Positions 15,109 to 23,125 of a DNA stretch of 33,119 bases are shown here, piece after piece (the stretch's first letter is position 1; each line of letters begins with the position of its first letter). Below the pieces are notes generated by a model, which did not search any database, had not been told where the DNA came from, and worked only from the letters and a program-made list of their open reading frames with translations. The translations under genes were made by a program, and so were the position numbers. Source of the DNA: Deltaproteobacteria bacterium (GTDB lineage Bacteria; Myxococcota_A; Polyangia; JAAYKL01); NCBI GenBank assembly GCA_029565915.1, contig JAKQNG010000175.1, forward strand, positions 1 to 33,119. Direction: 5' to 3'.

Positions 15109-15114
15109 TATAAT
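15109..15114 (+). promoter_or_regulatory. Consensus -10 box upstream of the VWA lipoprotein gene
   Basis: A perfect TATAAT in the 119-bp gap between the divergent cupin and VWA genes. The -35 position (15086-15091, TTACGC) matches poorly. It would give a leader of about 45 bases before the ATG at 15167, which has its own AAGGAGG. Confidence 0.4.
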
Positions 15115-15166
15115 GAAAAGCAATCCATGTAAACGCGCGACAGGATGTCGTGAAGGAGGATGACAG

Positions 15167-16645
15167 ATGAAAGTGATCGTTTGGCTTCTGCTGGCGCTGG
15201 CTGCCGCGGCGGGGTGCAGCGACGAACAGGCACCCACAGACGGGACAGACGGGGACGCCGACGCGGATACCGATACCGACAGCGACGGCGATGCCGATTC
15301 GGACAGCGATGCCGACAGCGATGCCGACAGCGACGGGGACACGGATACCTTCGTCCACTGGGACACGGACGTGGAGGAGTGCGCGGACCTTCCCTGGGAA
15401 GTGGAAGTGGAAACCCTCAACATCCTGGTGCTGCTCGACCGCTCGGAATCCATGTTCGTCAACCAGATTTCAACGGACTCCTACGCGGAAGTGGTGCAGG
15501 CGGCCATTGATGCAATAGTGGAACAGAACACAATGTCGGGCCTCACCAACTTTGCGCTGAACGTGTTCCCCTCCCCCACCTCCTGCACAAACCAGTACCG
15601 GGTGGAAACCAACCCGGTATACACCAGGCTGGACATCCTGTGCGACGCGCCGAAGCTCGATGTGGGCGGCGGCGTGGTGGAAGAACCGCTGGTGCCCTTC
15701 TCCGACGACATCACCATGGACACCTACGCGGCAATTTCGGATGCCCTGAACACGGTGGGACAGTGCGGCGGCACACCCATCTGCGCCACCCTCAAGTGGG
15801 CGCGCAAATACCTCAATTCCATCGACCTCTCGCGGCGCACCTTCGTCCTGCTGGCCACGGACGGCGCCCCCAACTGCAATCCGGATCTGAATCCGGACAT
15901 CGACGCCTGCATCAACGCATCGGGCATGGCCGACGAGCCCGAATTTCGCGAGCACTGCCTCGACGACCTGTGCGCCTACAACGCGGCCCATCAACTCGCC
16001 GCCGACGGATACCGGACCTACATCATCGGCGTGGGCGACGACGTGGTCGAATACGCCAGCGTGCTCGACACCATTGCTTACTGGGGCGGCGGCAACAGCG
16101 ACGGCACCGAAGAAAGCTATGACGACATCCCCGCGGCGCCCAACGGCGGCACCTGGTATTTCCCGGCGGAGGACGCGGCCGGCATCACCCTGGCGCTGGA
16201 AGATGTGACCAACAAGGGAATCAGCTGCGCCTTTGACGTGGACTGGACCACGGTGCCCACCTGGGATTCCGACATGGACATGGAAGTGGCCCACCGCTGC
16301 ACGGGCGTGAACATCCTCGGGAAAATCTACGGATACGAGGTGCCCCTGGACACGGATTCGGACACGACGACCAGCGTGGATCCCAATGCGGGCAAGGTGC
16401 TGCTGGCCTACATGCCGGACTGCAGCGTGGAAACCGCACTGAAAATGGGCTGGCACTGGGGGGACAACGCCCTGGACGGTGCCACCTGGAACGACCTGGA
16501 GCGGCTCGATACGGATGTGAGCGACTGCCACACCGTGGAGCTCTGTCCCCGGGCCTGTGAGATGTTAAAGGTACACGGCGGCGGCCGCCTCTGGGAGACC
16601 GTGACCGCGCGATTCGGCTGCAACCCCGAACTGGTTGTGGAATAG
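15167..16645 (+). CDS. Lipoprotein with Asp-rich linker and von Willebrand A domain
   Basis: 492 residues with AAGGAGG before the ATG. The signal peptide ends at Cys17 (LAAAAGC). Residues ~27-60 are an almost pure Asp/Ala/Ser/Thr/Gly linker alternating D-x-D-x, probably an extended acidic spacer that may bind calcium. The VWA domain starts at ~84: ILVLLDRSESM carries the MIDAS D-x-S-x-S (Asp91, Ser93, Ser95), and FVLLATDGAPNC supplies the later Asp. Many cysteines follow, with an unassigned C-terminal domain. VWA domains bind protein ligands through a metal ion; here on the cell surface or in the periplasm. It is 13 bp upstream of another Asp-rich lipoprotein gene, probably in one operon. Partner unknown. 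Confidence 0.8.
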   Translation: MKVIVWLLLALAAAAGCSDEQAPTDGTDGDADADTDTDSDGDADSDSDADSDADSDGDTDTFVHWDTDVEECADLPWEVEVETLNILVLLDRSESMFVNQISTDSYAEVVQAAIDAIVEQNTMSGLTNFALNVFPSPTSCTNQYRVETNPVYTRLDILCDAPKLDVGGGVVEEPLVPFSDDITMDTYAAISDALNTVGQCGGTPICATLKWARKYLNSIDLSRRTFVLLATDGAPNCNPDLNPDIDACINASGMADEPEFREHCLDDLCAYNAAHQLAADGYRTYIIGVGDDVVEYASVLDTIAYWGGGNSDGTEESYDDIPAAPNGGTWYFPAEDAAGITLALEDVTNKGISCAFDVDWTTVPTWDSDMDMEVAHRCTGVNILGKIYGYEVPLDTDSDTTTSVDPNAGKVLLAYMPDCSVETALKMGWHWGDNALDGATWNDLERLDTDVSDCHTVELCPRACEMLKVHGGGRLWETVTARFGCNPELVVE

Positions 16646-16658
16646 GAAGGAAAACGAC

Positions 16659-18251
16659 ATGAAAAAAACCATGACATTCATCGCGCTGTTTCTGGTGATG
16701 ATCCTGATCGCCCTGCCCGGCTGCTCGGGGGAAGGCGCACCGACGGTCACCGACGCCGACGCGGACAGCGACAGCGATGGGGACACCGACACCGATGCGG
16801 ACAGCGACACCGATTCGGACAGTGATACCGATGGGGACACCGACGCGGATTCGGACAGCGATGCCGACGGCGACGGGGACACCCCGCCCGACTGCGTGGA
16901 CGAGGACGGCGACGGCTGGTGCGTTCCCCACGACTGCGACGACGACAACGGTTCCATTCACCCCAACATGACAGAAACCCTGGGCACGCCCTACGACGAC
17001 AACTGCAACGGGCTCACCGACGACATCTACGTCCCCGGCGACGGCAATACCAGGCTGTCCTACATCTGGATCGCCAATTCCCAGGACGGCACCGTCTCCA
17101 AGGTCAACACCGAAACCCTTGTCGAAGAAGCGCGCTACCGGACCTGTCCCTACGCGAGCTGCGACCCCTCGCGCACCTCGGTCAATGTCTACGGCGACAT
17201 GGTGGTGACCAACCGCTTCTACAGCATTCCCGGCGGCAAGTCCTCGGTGACCAAAATCAAAGGCTTCCAGAACGACTGCACGGATCAGAACGGCAACGGC
17301 TTCCAGACCTCCACGGGGCCCGGCAACGTGCTGCCATATGGCGAGGACGACTGCGTGGTGTGGAATACGGAAATTCCGTTCATTGGCGACGATTCGCCCC
17401 GGGCCAGGGCCACGGCCTGGGACGGTTCGGAGAATCAGGAAACCGGCGAAGGGGGCAAGGTGATCATCGGCTCCTGCCTGGGAGGCGCCCTGACCGACTA
17501 CGACGAGTGGGAAGTGGATGCCAATAACCGGGTTTACATCCTGAACGGCGACACGGGCGAAGTGGAAGACACCATTAATGTTCCCAACACGGCGTGCCTG
17601 TACGGCGGCGCCATGGATGCGGCGGGCAATTTCTGGATCATTGACGGCTTCGGCTTTCCCAACAACGCCAACAGCGGCGGACTCATCAAGGTAAGCATCG
17701 GCACCAAGGCGGTCCAGAAATTCCAGGCCACCTGCGGCTACGGCATCACCGTGGACCAGCTGGGCAATGTGTGGGTGGGCGGAAAGGAGATGAGTTCCCC
17801 GTCTGTGCCGAGTCATCGCAGTTGTGTGCAGCGGTTCAACTCCAACAACAACACCAGTTCCCAGACCGCCAACCTGGCCGGTGTGTTCCTTCGCGGCATC
17901 GCCGTGGGCGCGGGCATCAGCGAAGGCTACATCTGGGCGGCGGAATCCCTTGGAAAACTCTACCGCATCAACGCCACCAACCTGGCGGACATCACCACCT
18001 ACGACTCGCCGGTCACGGACAACGACACGCTGGGTTGCGATCCGCCCCCCACGGATTCCTGTGACAACGGCCTCGTGGGCGTGGCCGTGGACTGGGACGG
18101 CTATGTGTGGGTGGTCTCCACCACGCAGAACTCCGCGTACCGCTTCGATCCCGAAGGCGAAACCTTTGACACCGTGGTCATCGGCAACAAGCCCTACACC
18201 TATTCCGACATGACCGGCATGCAGCTGCGCAACGTCATCCTCGTGAACTGA
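16659..18251 (+). CDS. Lipoprotein with MopE-like calcium motif and beta-propeller-like domain
   Basis: 530 residues; the ATG at 16659 follows AGGAAGG. The signal peptide ends at Cys22 (IALPGC). An Asp-rich linker (~29-76) is followed by a MopE-type metal-binding repeat (~80-127): CVDEDGDGWCVPHDCDDDNG, then DDNCNGLTDD, a pattern common in myxobacterial surface proteins. From ~135 to the end, repeated short beta blades resemble a six- or seven-bladed propeller of the NHL/YncE kind (SYIWIANSQDGTVSKVNTET; GITVDQLGNVWVGGKE; GVAVDWDGYVWVVSTTQNSA). Such propellers usually bind proteins or sugars. Probably co-transcribed with the VWA lipoprotein upstream. No catalytic residues identified. Confidence 0.78.
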   Translation: MKKTMTFIALFLVMILIALPGCSGEGAPTVTDADADSDSDGDTDTDADSDTDSDSDTDGDTDADSDSDADGDGDTPPDCVDEDGDGWCVPHDCDDDNGSIHPNMTETLGTPYDDNCNGLTDDIYVPGDGNTRLSYIWIANSQDGTVSKVNTETLVEEARYRTCPYASCDPSRTSVNVYGDMVVTNRFYSIPGGKSSVTKIKGFQNDCTDQNGNGFQTSTGPGNVLPYGEDDCVVWNTEIPFIGDDSPRARATAWDGSENQETGEGGKVIIGSCLGGALTDYDEWEVDANNRVYILNGDTGEVEDTINVPNTACLYGGAMDAAGNFWIIDGFGFPNNANSGGLIKVSIGTKAVQKFQATCGYGITVDQLGNVWVGGKEMSSPSVPSHRSCVQRFNSNNNTSSQTANLAGVFLRGIAVGAGISEGYIWAAESLGKLYRINATNLADITTYDSPVTDNDTLGCDPPPTDSCDNGLVGVAVDWDGYVWVVSTTQNSAYRFDPEGETFDTVVIGNKPYTYSDMTGMQLRNVILVN

Positions 18252-18272
18252 GCCTCAAGTTTACATCGCCGG

Positions 18273-18301
18273 ATGACAACCACACCCGTCTGAATTATGC
18301 T
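18273..18301 (+). promoter_or_regulatory. Promoter of the small gene pair, leaderless layout
   Basis: ATGACA (18273-18278, 5/6 to TTGACA), a 17-bp spacer and TATGCT (18296-18301). Only six bases separate the -10 box from the ATG at 18308, so transcription should start at the start codon. No Shine-Dalgarno sequence precedes that ATG. Confidence 0.5.
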
Positions 18302-18307
18302 GTTTTC

Positions 18308-18493
18308 ATGGCCACCGGAACACCCATGGAAAACTTCCGGATTGCCGCATCGCTCTACGAGGCGGGAATCCTGCTCATGCGACAGAATCTGATTCGTCGA
18401 CATCCCGATTGTTCTGACGAAGAGCTCGAACAACTTCTGCTGGCATGGATGGGCGCCGGGCAACAACCGTCACGTGAAGGCACATTCCGTTGA
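18308..18493 (+). CDS. Small conserved-looking helical protein
   Basis: 61 residues. The core FRIAASLYEAGILLMRQNLI followed by RRHPDCSDEELEQLLLAWM reads as three amphipathic helices. From memory, similar 60-80-residue proteins (LFEAG-x3-MRQNLRRxHP...) occur in Deltaproteobacteria and other bacteria, often beside a nucleotidyltransferase-like gene; this could not be checked. The ATG at 18308 sits at the predicted transcription start; a second ATG at 18326 is possible. Its stop overlaps the TTG start of another tiny gene (TTGA). Codon use matches neighbours. Function unknown; a two-component small module such as a toxin-antitoxin-like pair is a guess. Confidence 0.55.
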   Translation: MATGTPMENFRIAASLYEAGILLMRQNLIRRHPDCSDEELEQLLLAWMGAGQQPSREGTFR

Positions 18494-18648
18494 ATCCGCT
18501 TCATCAAACGCTGGCGGAACTGCAACAGCTGCTGGAGAGGGAGCACTACCTCAAACCGAAATCCTTCCTGATGACCCGGCGCGAATACCACCGTTCGCGG
18601 GATCTGCAGGGACTCCTGTCGGAGCTTGTCGACCGATTCGCGAAATAA
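18490..18648 (+). CDS. Tiny ORF coupled to the preceding small gene
   Basis: 52 residues from a TTG that overlaps the previous stop (TTGA), ending at TAA 18646-18648. The peptide (MNPLHQTLAELQQLLEREHY, then LKPKSFLMTRREYHRSRDLQ and GLLSELVDRFAK) is hydrophilic and strongly helical with regular Leu spacing, and codons are GC-ending. AAGGCA lies ~9 bases before the start. The overlap, amphipathic pattern and absence of another good frame here argue that it is real. No family recognised. The 175 bp after it, up to the efflux operon, hold a GC hairpin (18711-18732) and nothing else recognised. Confidence 0.45.
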   Translation: MNPLHQTLAELQQLLEREHYLKPKSFLMTRREYHRSRDLQGLLSELVDRFAK

Positions 18649-18823
18649 CAGCTCTCTTTGCCCCCCTTTCCCCGCCGCAACGACGCCGTTCACCGACCGG
18701 TTCCGCCGATCCGCCGAGACCCGTGCCGGCGGTGGTGAATCCTCTGTTACACAAAAATGGTGCAGCCTGAAATATCCGGTTCCGTCAACCCGTACAGGCG
18801 CACAACAGAAACGAGGAGACCCC

Positions 18824-19927
18824 ATGAAACCCCATCTGATGACCGCCATTGCCCTTTCATCGCTGCTCCTGGCAATCATCGCCTGCCAGGGCTGTCGGGA
18901 AAAGAGCGCCGAAGCCGCCACACTGCCGCCGGCCGCCACACCGGACGCCGGGAAGCCGGAACAGCCCGCCGAGAGCCACGCCGGGCTGGAAGTGAGCAAC
19001 GTGAAGGTGATGACCCTCATCGCAGGGTCCCTCACCGAATCGGTCGTCGCCCACGGGGTCACCACGGCGCAGCACCACGTCGTCTACTCCGCGGGCATGC
19101 CGGGGCGCATCGAAACCATGGCCTTCGAACCGGGGGATGAAGTCCGTCGCGGCGCCATCCTGGCCCGGGTGGATTTCAAGGCCCTGAAAGCCCAGTCGCG
19201 GCAGGCAGCGGGCAACGCGGAACTGGCGTCCCTTACCTGGGAGCGACTGTCAAAACTGAAAGCGGGAGATCTGATCACCGGCCAGCAGTACGACGAGGCC
19301 CGCTCAGCCCTCATCAGCGCGCAGGCACAGGTCGACATCGCCCAATCAAACCTGTCGGGCAGTATTGTCAAGGCAGAACAGAACGGGATTGTCACGCAGA
19401 AATATGCGGACGAAGGCGAATATGCGACCCCCGGCATGCCGCTGTACGAAGTGGTGGACTACCGCCAGCTCATCGTGGAAGCCCAGCTGGCGGAATCCCA
19501 GGTGGCCATGGTCCACAGGGATGCCGCCGTGGACGTGGAAATCGACGCCCTGAACGAAACCTTCCGCGGAGCGGTGGAGGCGGTTCTGCCAACGGCGGAT
19601 CCGGTCAGCCGGACCTTCACTGCCCGGGTGCGCATCGACAACCCCGGACTGAAGATCCTCGTGGGCATGGCCGCCCGCCTGACCTTCGCCGTCCGCACCC
19701 ACGAACGGGCACTCATCGCGCCCCAGAGCGCCGTCATCGAAGGGCAGGACGGCACCCGCAGTGTATTTGTCGCCGTGGACGGCCGGGCCATCCGGCGGGA
19801 GGTCACACCGGGAGCCCATCAGGAAAGCGATGTCATCCTTCGCAGCGGTGTTGCAGAAGGCGACCAGCTCATCGTCATGGGACACAGGGATCTTCAGGAC
19901 GGACAACCGATTCGCATTCTCCAGTAA
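18824..19927 (+). CDS. RND efflux periplasmic adaptor (membrane fusion) lipoprotein
   Basis: 367 residues from the ATG at 18824, preceded by GAGGAG; the upstream open frame lacks a signal and was not used. The signal peptide ends in a lipobox (LLAIIAC, Cys21). The order is that of RND adaptors: barrel-sandwich half (YSAGMPGRIETMAFEPGDEV...GAILARVD), a short alpha-hairpin (~125-175, RLSKLKAGDLITGQQYDEAR), the second half (GSIVKAEQNGIVTQKYADEG), a beta-barrel (VDYRQLIVEAQLAESQVAMV) and a membrane-proximal domain (APQSAVIEGQDGTRSVFVAV). It links the inner-membrane pump to the outer-membrane channel encoded just downstream. Substrate unknown. Confidence 0.9.
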   Translation: MKPHLMTAIALSSLLLAIIACQGCREKSAEAATLPPAATPDAGKPEQPAESHAGLEVSNVKVMTLIAGSLTESVVAHGVTTAQHHVVYSAGMPGRIETMAFEPGDEVRRGAILARVDFKALKAQSRQAAGNAELASLTWERLSKLKAGDLITGQQYDEARSALISAQAQVDIAQSNLSGSIVKAEQNGIVTQKYADEGEYATPGMPLYEVVDYRQLIVEAQLAESQVAMVHRDAAVDVEIDALNETFRGAVEAVLPTADPVSRTFTARVRIDNPGLKILVGMAARLTFAVRTHERALIAPQSAVIEGQDGTRSVFVAVDGRAIRREVTPGAHQESDVILRSGVAEGDQLIVMGHRDLQDGQPIRILQ

Positions 19928-19975
19928 AACTGACCCTCACACGGATACCAACGAAACAGACCCTCGGAGTTCCAG

Positions 19976-22900
19976 ATGAACATCACACAAACCGCCCTGA
20001 AATTCAGAACCACCGTGTATGTGCTGATCGCCTTCCTCGCCATCGCGGGCTGGTCCGCGTTCACCTCCCTTCCCCTGGAAGCAGCGCCGGAGGTCAAAGT
20101 TCCCATCATGATTGTCACCACGGTGTTTCCCGGCGTGGCACCCGAGGACGTGGAACGGCTCGTGACCAACGCAATGGAGCGGGAGCTGACGGATCTGAAG
20201 AACGTCAAGAAGCTCTCGTCTACCAGTGCCGAATCGTTTTCAGCGGTGACCATCGAGTTTGAGGCGGACGTGGATCTGGACTCCGCCTACCAGAAAGTGC
20301 GCGACCGGATCGACCGGGCGAAAGCGAACCTCCCCGCAGATGCGGAAGAACCGTCCATCGTGGAAATCAACGTGGCGGAATTTCCCATGATGCTCGTCAA
20401 CATCGCGGGCAACTACCGCCTCGACCGGTTGAAACAGGTGGCGCAGGGCGTTGAAGAGCGGCTCGAAGCCATCCCCGGCGTGCTCGACGTGGGGCTCTCC
20501 GGCGGCATGGATCGCGAAATCCAGATCTTCCTCGATCCGGCAAAGCTCGAATACTACAAAATCGGCGTGGGACAGGTCATCTTCCGCATCCAGCAGGAAC
20601 ACCGCACGACCCCCGCGGGGCACATCGATCTGGGCGGCAGCAAGTATTCGGTGCGCATTCCCGGCGAATACAAGGACGTGGGGCTCATGGAAGACATCGT
20701 TGTCAAAACGCCCGAAGGAAACCCGGTGCGCCTGAAGGACATCGGCGTGGTCGTGGACGGTTTCAAAGAGCGGGAAACCATTTCCCGGATGGACGGCACC
20801 GAGTGCATCACCCTGCGGATCGTGAAACGCGCCGGGGCCAACATCGTTGAAATCGCCGATCAGATTAAAACGGCGCTGGCGCAGGACCAGAAGAACTGGC
20901 CGCCCACAACAATCTATTCCATCCGCCAGGATCAGAGCACCTTCATCGAGGACACGGTGGACGAGCTGTTCAACAACATCATCACCGGCTTCCTGCTGGT
21001 GCTCATCGTCCTGCTGTTTGCCATGGGGGTGCGCAATGCGTTCTTTGTGGCCATGGCCATTCCCCTGTCCATGCTGATGAGCTTTGTCATCATTCAGGCC
21101 CTGGGCATCACCCTGAACATGGTGGTGCTGTTCGCCCTCATCCTCGCCCTCGGCATGCTGGTGGACAACTCCATCGTCGTGGTCGAAAACATCTACCGCC
21201 ACGTGGCGGAGGGCGCCACTCGAAAGGAAGCTGCCCTGCGCGCCACCGGCGAAATCGCCTGGCCCATCATCACCTCCACCCTCACCACCCTGGCCATGTT
21301 CGCACCCCTGCTCTTCTGGCGCGGCATCATGGGCGAATTCATGAAGTACCTGCCCATCACCGTCATCGCGGTTCTGTCGTCCTCCCTGTTTGTCGCCCTG
21401 GTGATCAACCCGGTCATCGCCGCCGATTTTCTAAAGCCGTCCAACAAGCGGACATTCGACGACTCCGGCGAGGCACGGGGCTTCTTCACGTCACGCTACC
21501 AGTGGCTGTTGCGCCTCGGCATCGCGCATCCGTTCCGTACCATCGGTGTCACCGTCGTTCTGTTTGTCGCTGTCGTGGGCCTCTTTGCGGCCTTTGGCAA
21601 AGGCGTGGAATTCTTTCCCGTGACCACGCCGGAGCGCGGACAGATCACCATGACGGCGCCGCCGGGCACGGTCCTTTCCTTCACCGACGCCCTGGCCCGG
21701 GAAACCGAGCACATCGCAAACAGGGAAGCGAACATGAAAAACGTGGTGGCCAACGTGGGCACCTCCGGCGGCATGGTGCAGATCGGCGCGCCCACCAACG
21801 TGGCCGTGGTGGACCTGGAATTCAAGGACCGGGAATTCTGCGAGGGCAGCACCTGGGATACCATCCAGTCCATCCGCAGACAGCTCAAGGACCTTGGCGG
21901 CGCACAGTACCGGGTGGACGTGGAAGAAATGGGTCCGCCGACCGGCGCACCGGTGTCCGTCGAAGTATCCGGTGAGGAATACGTCACCCTCATCCAACTC
22001 GCACAGCAGGTAAAGGACTATCTGCGCACGGTAAAGGGCGTGGTGGACATTGAAGACGACTACGAGGCGGGCAACCCCGAAATCCGCGTCACGGTGGATC
22101 GCGAAAAGGCCATGCTGCGCAAGGTGAATACGGAGGTCATCTCCACGGCCATCCGCGCGGCCGTCAACGGCATCGAGGCCAGTGTCCTGCGCGAAGGAGA
22201 AGACGAAACCGACATTGTTGTGCGCTACCAGCAGAACGCCCGCAGCAGCATCAACGACATCATGGACATCCGCGTCACCGGCGAAGACGACGTGCAGATT
22301 CCCGTGCGGGACGTGGCCCGGGTGGAAACCGCCGGCGGATACGGCGCCATCAACCACATTGAACAGAAGCGGACCATTGCCATTACGGCGGACGTGGCGG
22401 AGTCCTCGGGCCGCAGTTCGGCCGAAGTCATGGCGCAGGTGCAGCAACACCTCTCCAATGCGAAAAACCTGAAGCTGCCGCCGGGCTATTTTTTAAACTT
22501 CTCGGGCGAAAGCGAAGAAGAAAAAGAATCGTCCGAGTTCCTGGGACGGGCGTTCCTCATCGGGTTCTTCATCATGGCCCTCATCCTGATGACGCAGTTC
22601 AACTCAATCGTTCGGCCGGGCATTATCCTGTTCTCCGTGGTCATGAGTATGATCGGGGTCATGCTCGGCCTGCTGGTCACTGAAAACAAGTTCTGCATCA
22701 TGATGACCGGCATGGGCGTTATCTCGCTGGCCGGCGTGGTGGTGAACAACGCCATTGTGCTCATCGACTATGCCGACCAGCTGAAGGCAACGGGAATGCC
22801 GTTGAAGGACGCCCTGCTCCGGGCCGGCGTGGTGCGCCTGCGACCGGTGCTGCTCACCGCCATCACCACTGTGCTGGGACTGCTGCCCATGGCGGTGGGC

Positions 22901-23125
22901 ATCGGCATCGACTTTACGCAGCTCTTTGAGACGGGCGCCGTCCACGTGAGTCTGGACGCGGCCTCGTCGGAATTCTGGGGGCCCATGGCGCAGGCGGTGT
23001 GCTTCGGACTCGCGTTTGCCACGCTGCTCACCCTGGTGGTGGTCCCCGCCATGTACATGGTCCAGGAACAGACCCGTCTGGCCATCGTCAGTCTCTTCCA
23101 CCGCGAAAGGCAGGAACAACCATGA
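19976..23125 (+). CDS. RND family efflux permease (HAE1/AcrB type)
   Basis: 1049 residues, the typical size. It uses the proton gradient to pump hydrophobic or amphipathic compounds out across both membranes as a trimer. TM1 is near residue 12; two large periplasmic loops alternate with TM2-6 and TM8-12. Diagnostic sequences are FPGVAPEDVERLVTNAMERE near the start, ALGMLVDNSIVVVENIYRHV in TM4 (~397), carrying one of the two proton-relay Asp of AcrB with Asn in the second place, as in many HAE1 members, and GVVVNNAIVLIDYADQLK in TM10. The Asn argues against a heavy-metal CzcA pump, which usually has VDG or VDA. Starts 48 bp after the adaptor; its stop overlaps the channel gene's ATG (ATGA). 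Confidence 0.93.
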   Translation: MNITQTALKFRTTVYVLIAFLAIAGWSAFTSLPLEAAPEVKVPIMIVTTVFPGVAPEDVERLVTNAMERELTDLKNVKKLSSTSAESFSAVTIEFEADVDLDSAYQKVRDRIDRAKANLPADAEEPSIVEINVAEFPMMLVNIAGNYRLDRLKQVAQGVEERLEAIPGVLDVGLSGGMDREIQIFLDPAKLEYYKIGVGQVIFRIQQEHRTTPAGHIDLGGSKYSVRIPGEYKDVGLMEDIVVKTPEGNPVRLKDIGVVVDGFKERETISRMDGTECITLRIVKRAGANIVEIADQIKTALAQDQKNWPPTTIYSIRQDQSTFIEDTVDELFNNIITGFLLVLIVLLFAMGVRNAFFVAMAIPLSMLMSFVIIQALGITLNMVVLFALILALGMLVDNSIVVVENIYRHVAEGATRKEAALRATGEIAWPIITSTLTTLAMFAPLLFWRGIMGEFMKYLPITVIAVLSSSLFVALVINPVIAADFLKPSNKRTFDDSGEARGFFTSRYQWLLRLGIAHPFRTIGVTVVLFVAVVGLFAAFGKGVEFFPVTTPERGQITMTAPPGTVLSFTDALARETEHIANREANMKNVVANVGTSGGMVQIGAPTNVAVVDLEFKDREFCEGSTWDTIQSIRRQLKDLGGAQYRVDVEEMGPPTGAPVSVEVSGEEYVTLIQLAQQVKDYLRTVKGVVDIEDDYEAGNPEIRVTVDREKAMLRKVNTEVISTAIRAAVNGIEASVLREGEDETDIVVRYQQNARSSINDIMDIRVTGEDDVQIPVRDVARVETAGGYGAINHIEQKRTIAITADVAESSGRSSAEVMAQVQQHLSNAKNLKLPPGYFLNFSGESEEEKESSEFLGRAFLIGFFIMALILMTQFNSIVRPGIILFSVVMSMIGVMLGLLVTENKFCIMMTGMGVISLAGVVVNNAIVLIDYADQLKATGMPLKDALLRAGVVRLRPVLLTAITTVLGLLPMAVGIGIDFTQLFETGAVHVSLDAASSEFWGPMAQAVCFGLAFATLLTLVVVPAMYMVQEQTRLAIVSLFHRERQEQP

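Noticed and set aside
15255-15350. Short-period repeats that could be read as a tandem-repeat or CRISPR-like element
   Set aside because: They are degenerate Asp-x codons within a lipoprotein linker, with no constant repeat unit or spacers.
16221-17816. Long open frame on the minus strand opposite the two Asp-rich lipoprotein genes
   Set aside because: It mirrors the GC-rich codon pattern of the plus-strand genes; it has no signal, motif or ribosome binding site, and the plus-strand products are clearly real lipoproteins.
18711-18732. GC-rich hairpin before the efflux operon as a terminator or operator
   Set aside because: A six-pair GC stem with a ten-base loop and no T-run is expected by chance in such GC-rich DNA.
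21145-21200. Asn in place of the second TM4 Asp of the RND pump as an inactivating change
   Set aside because: VDN at this place is common in HAE1-type pumps, so it is normal variation.
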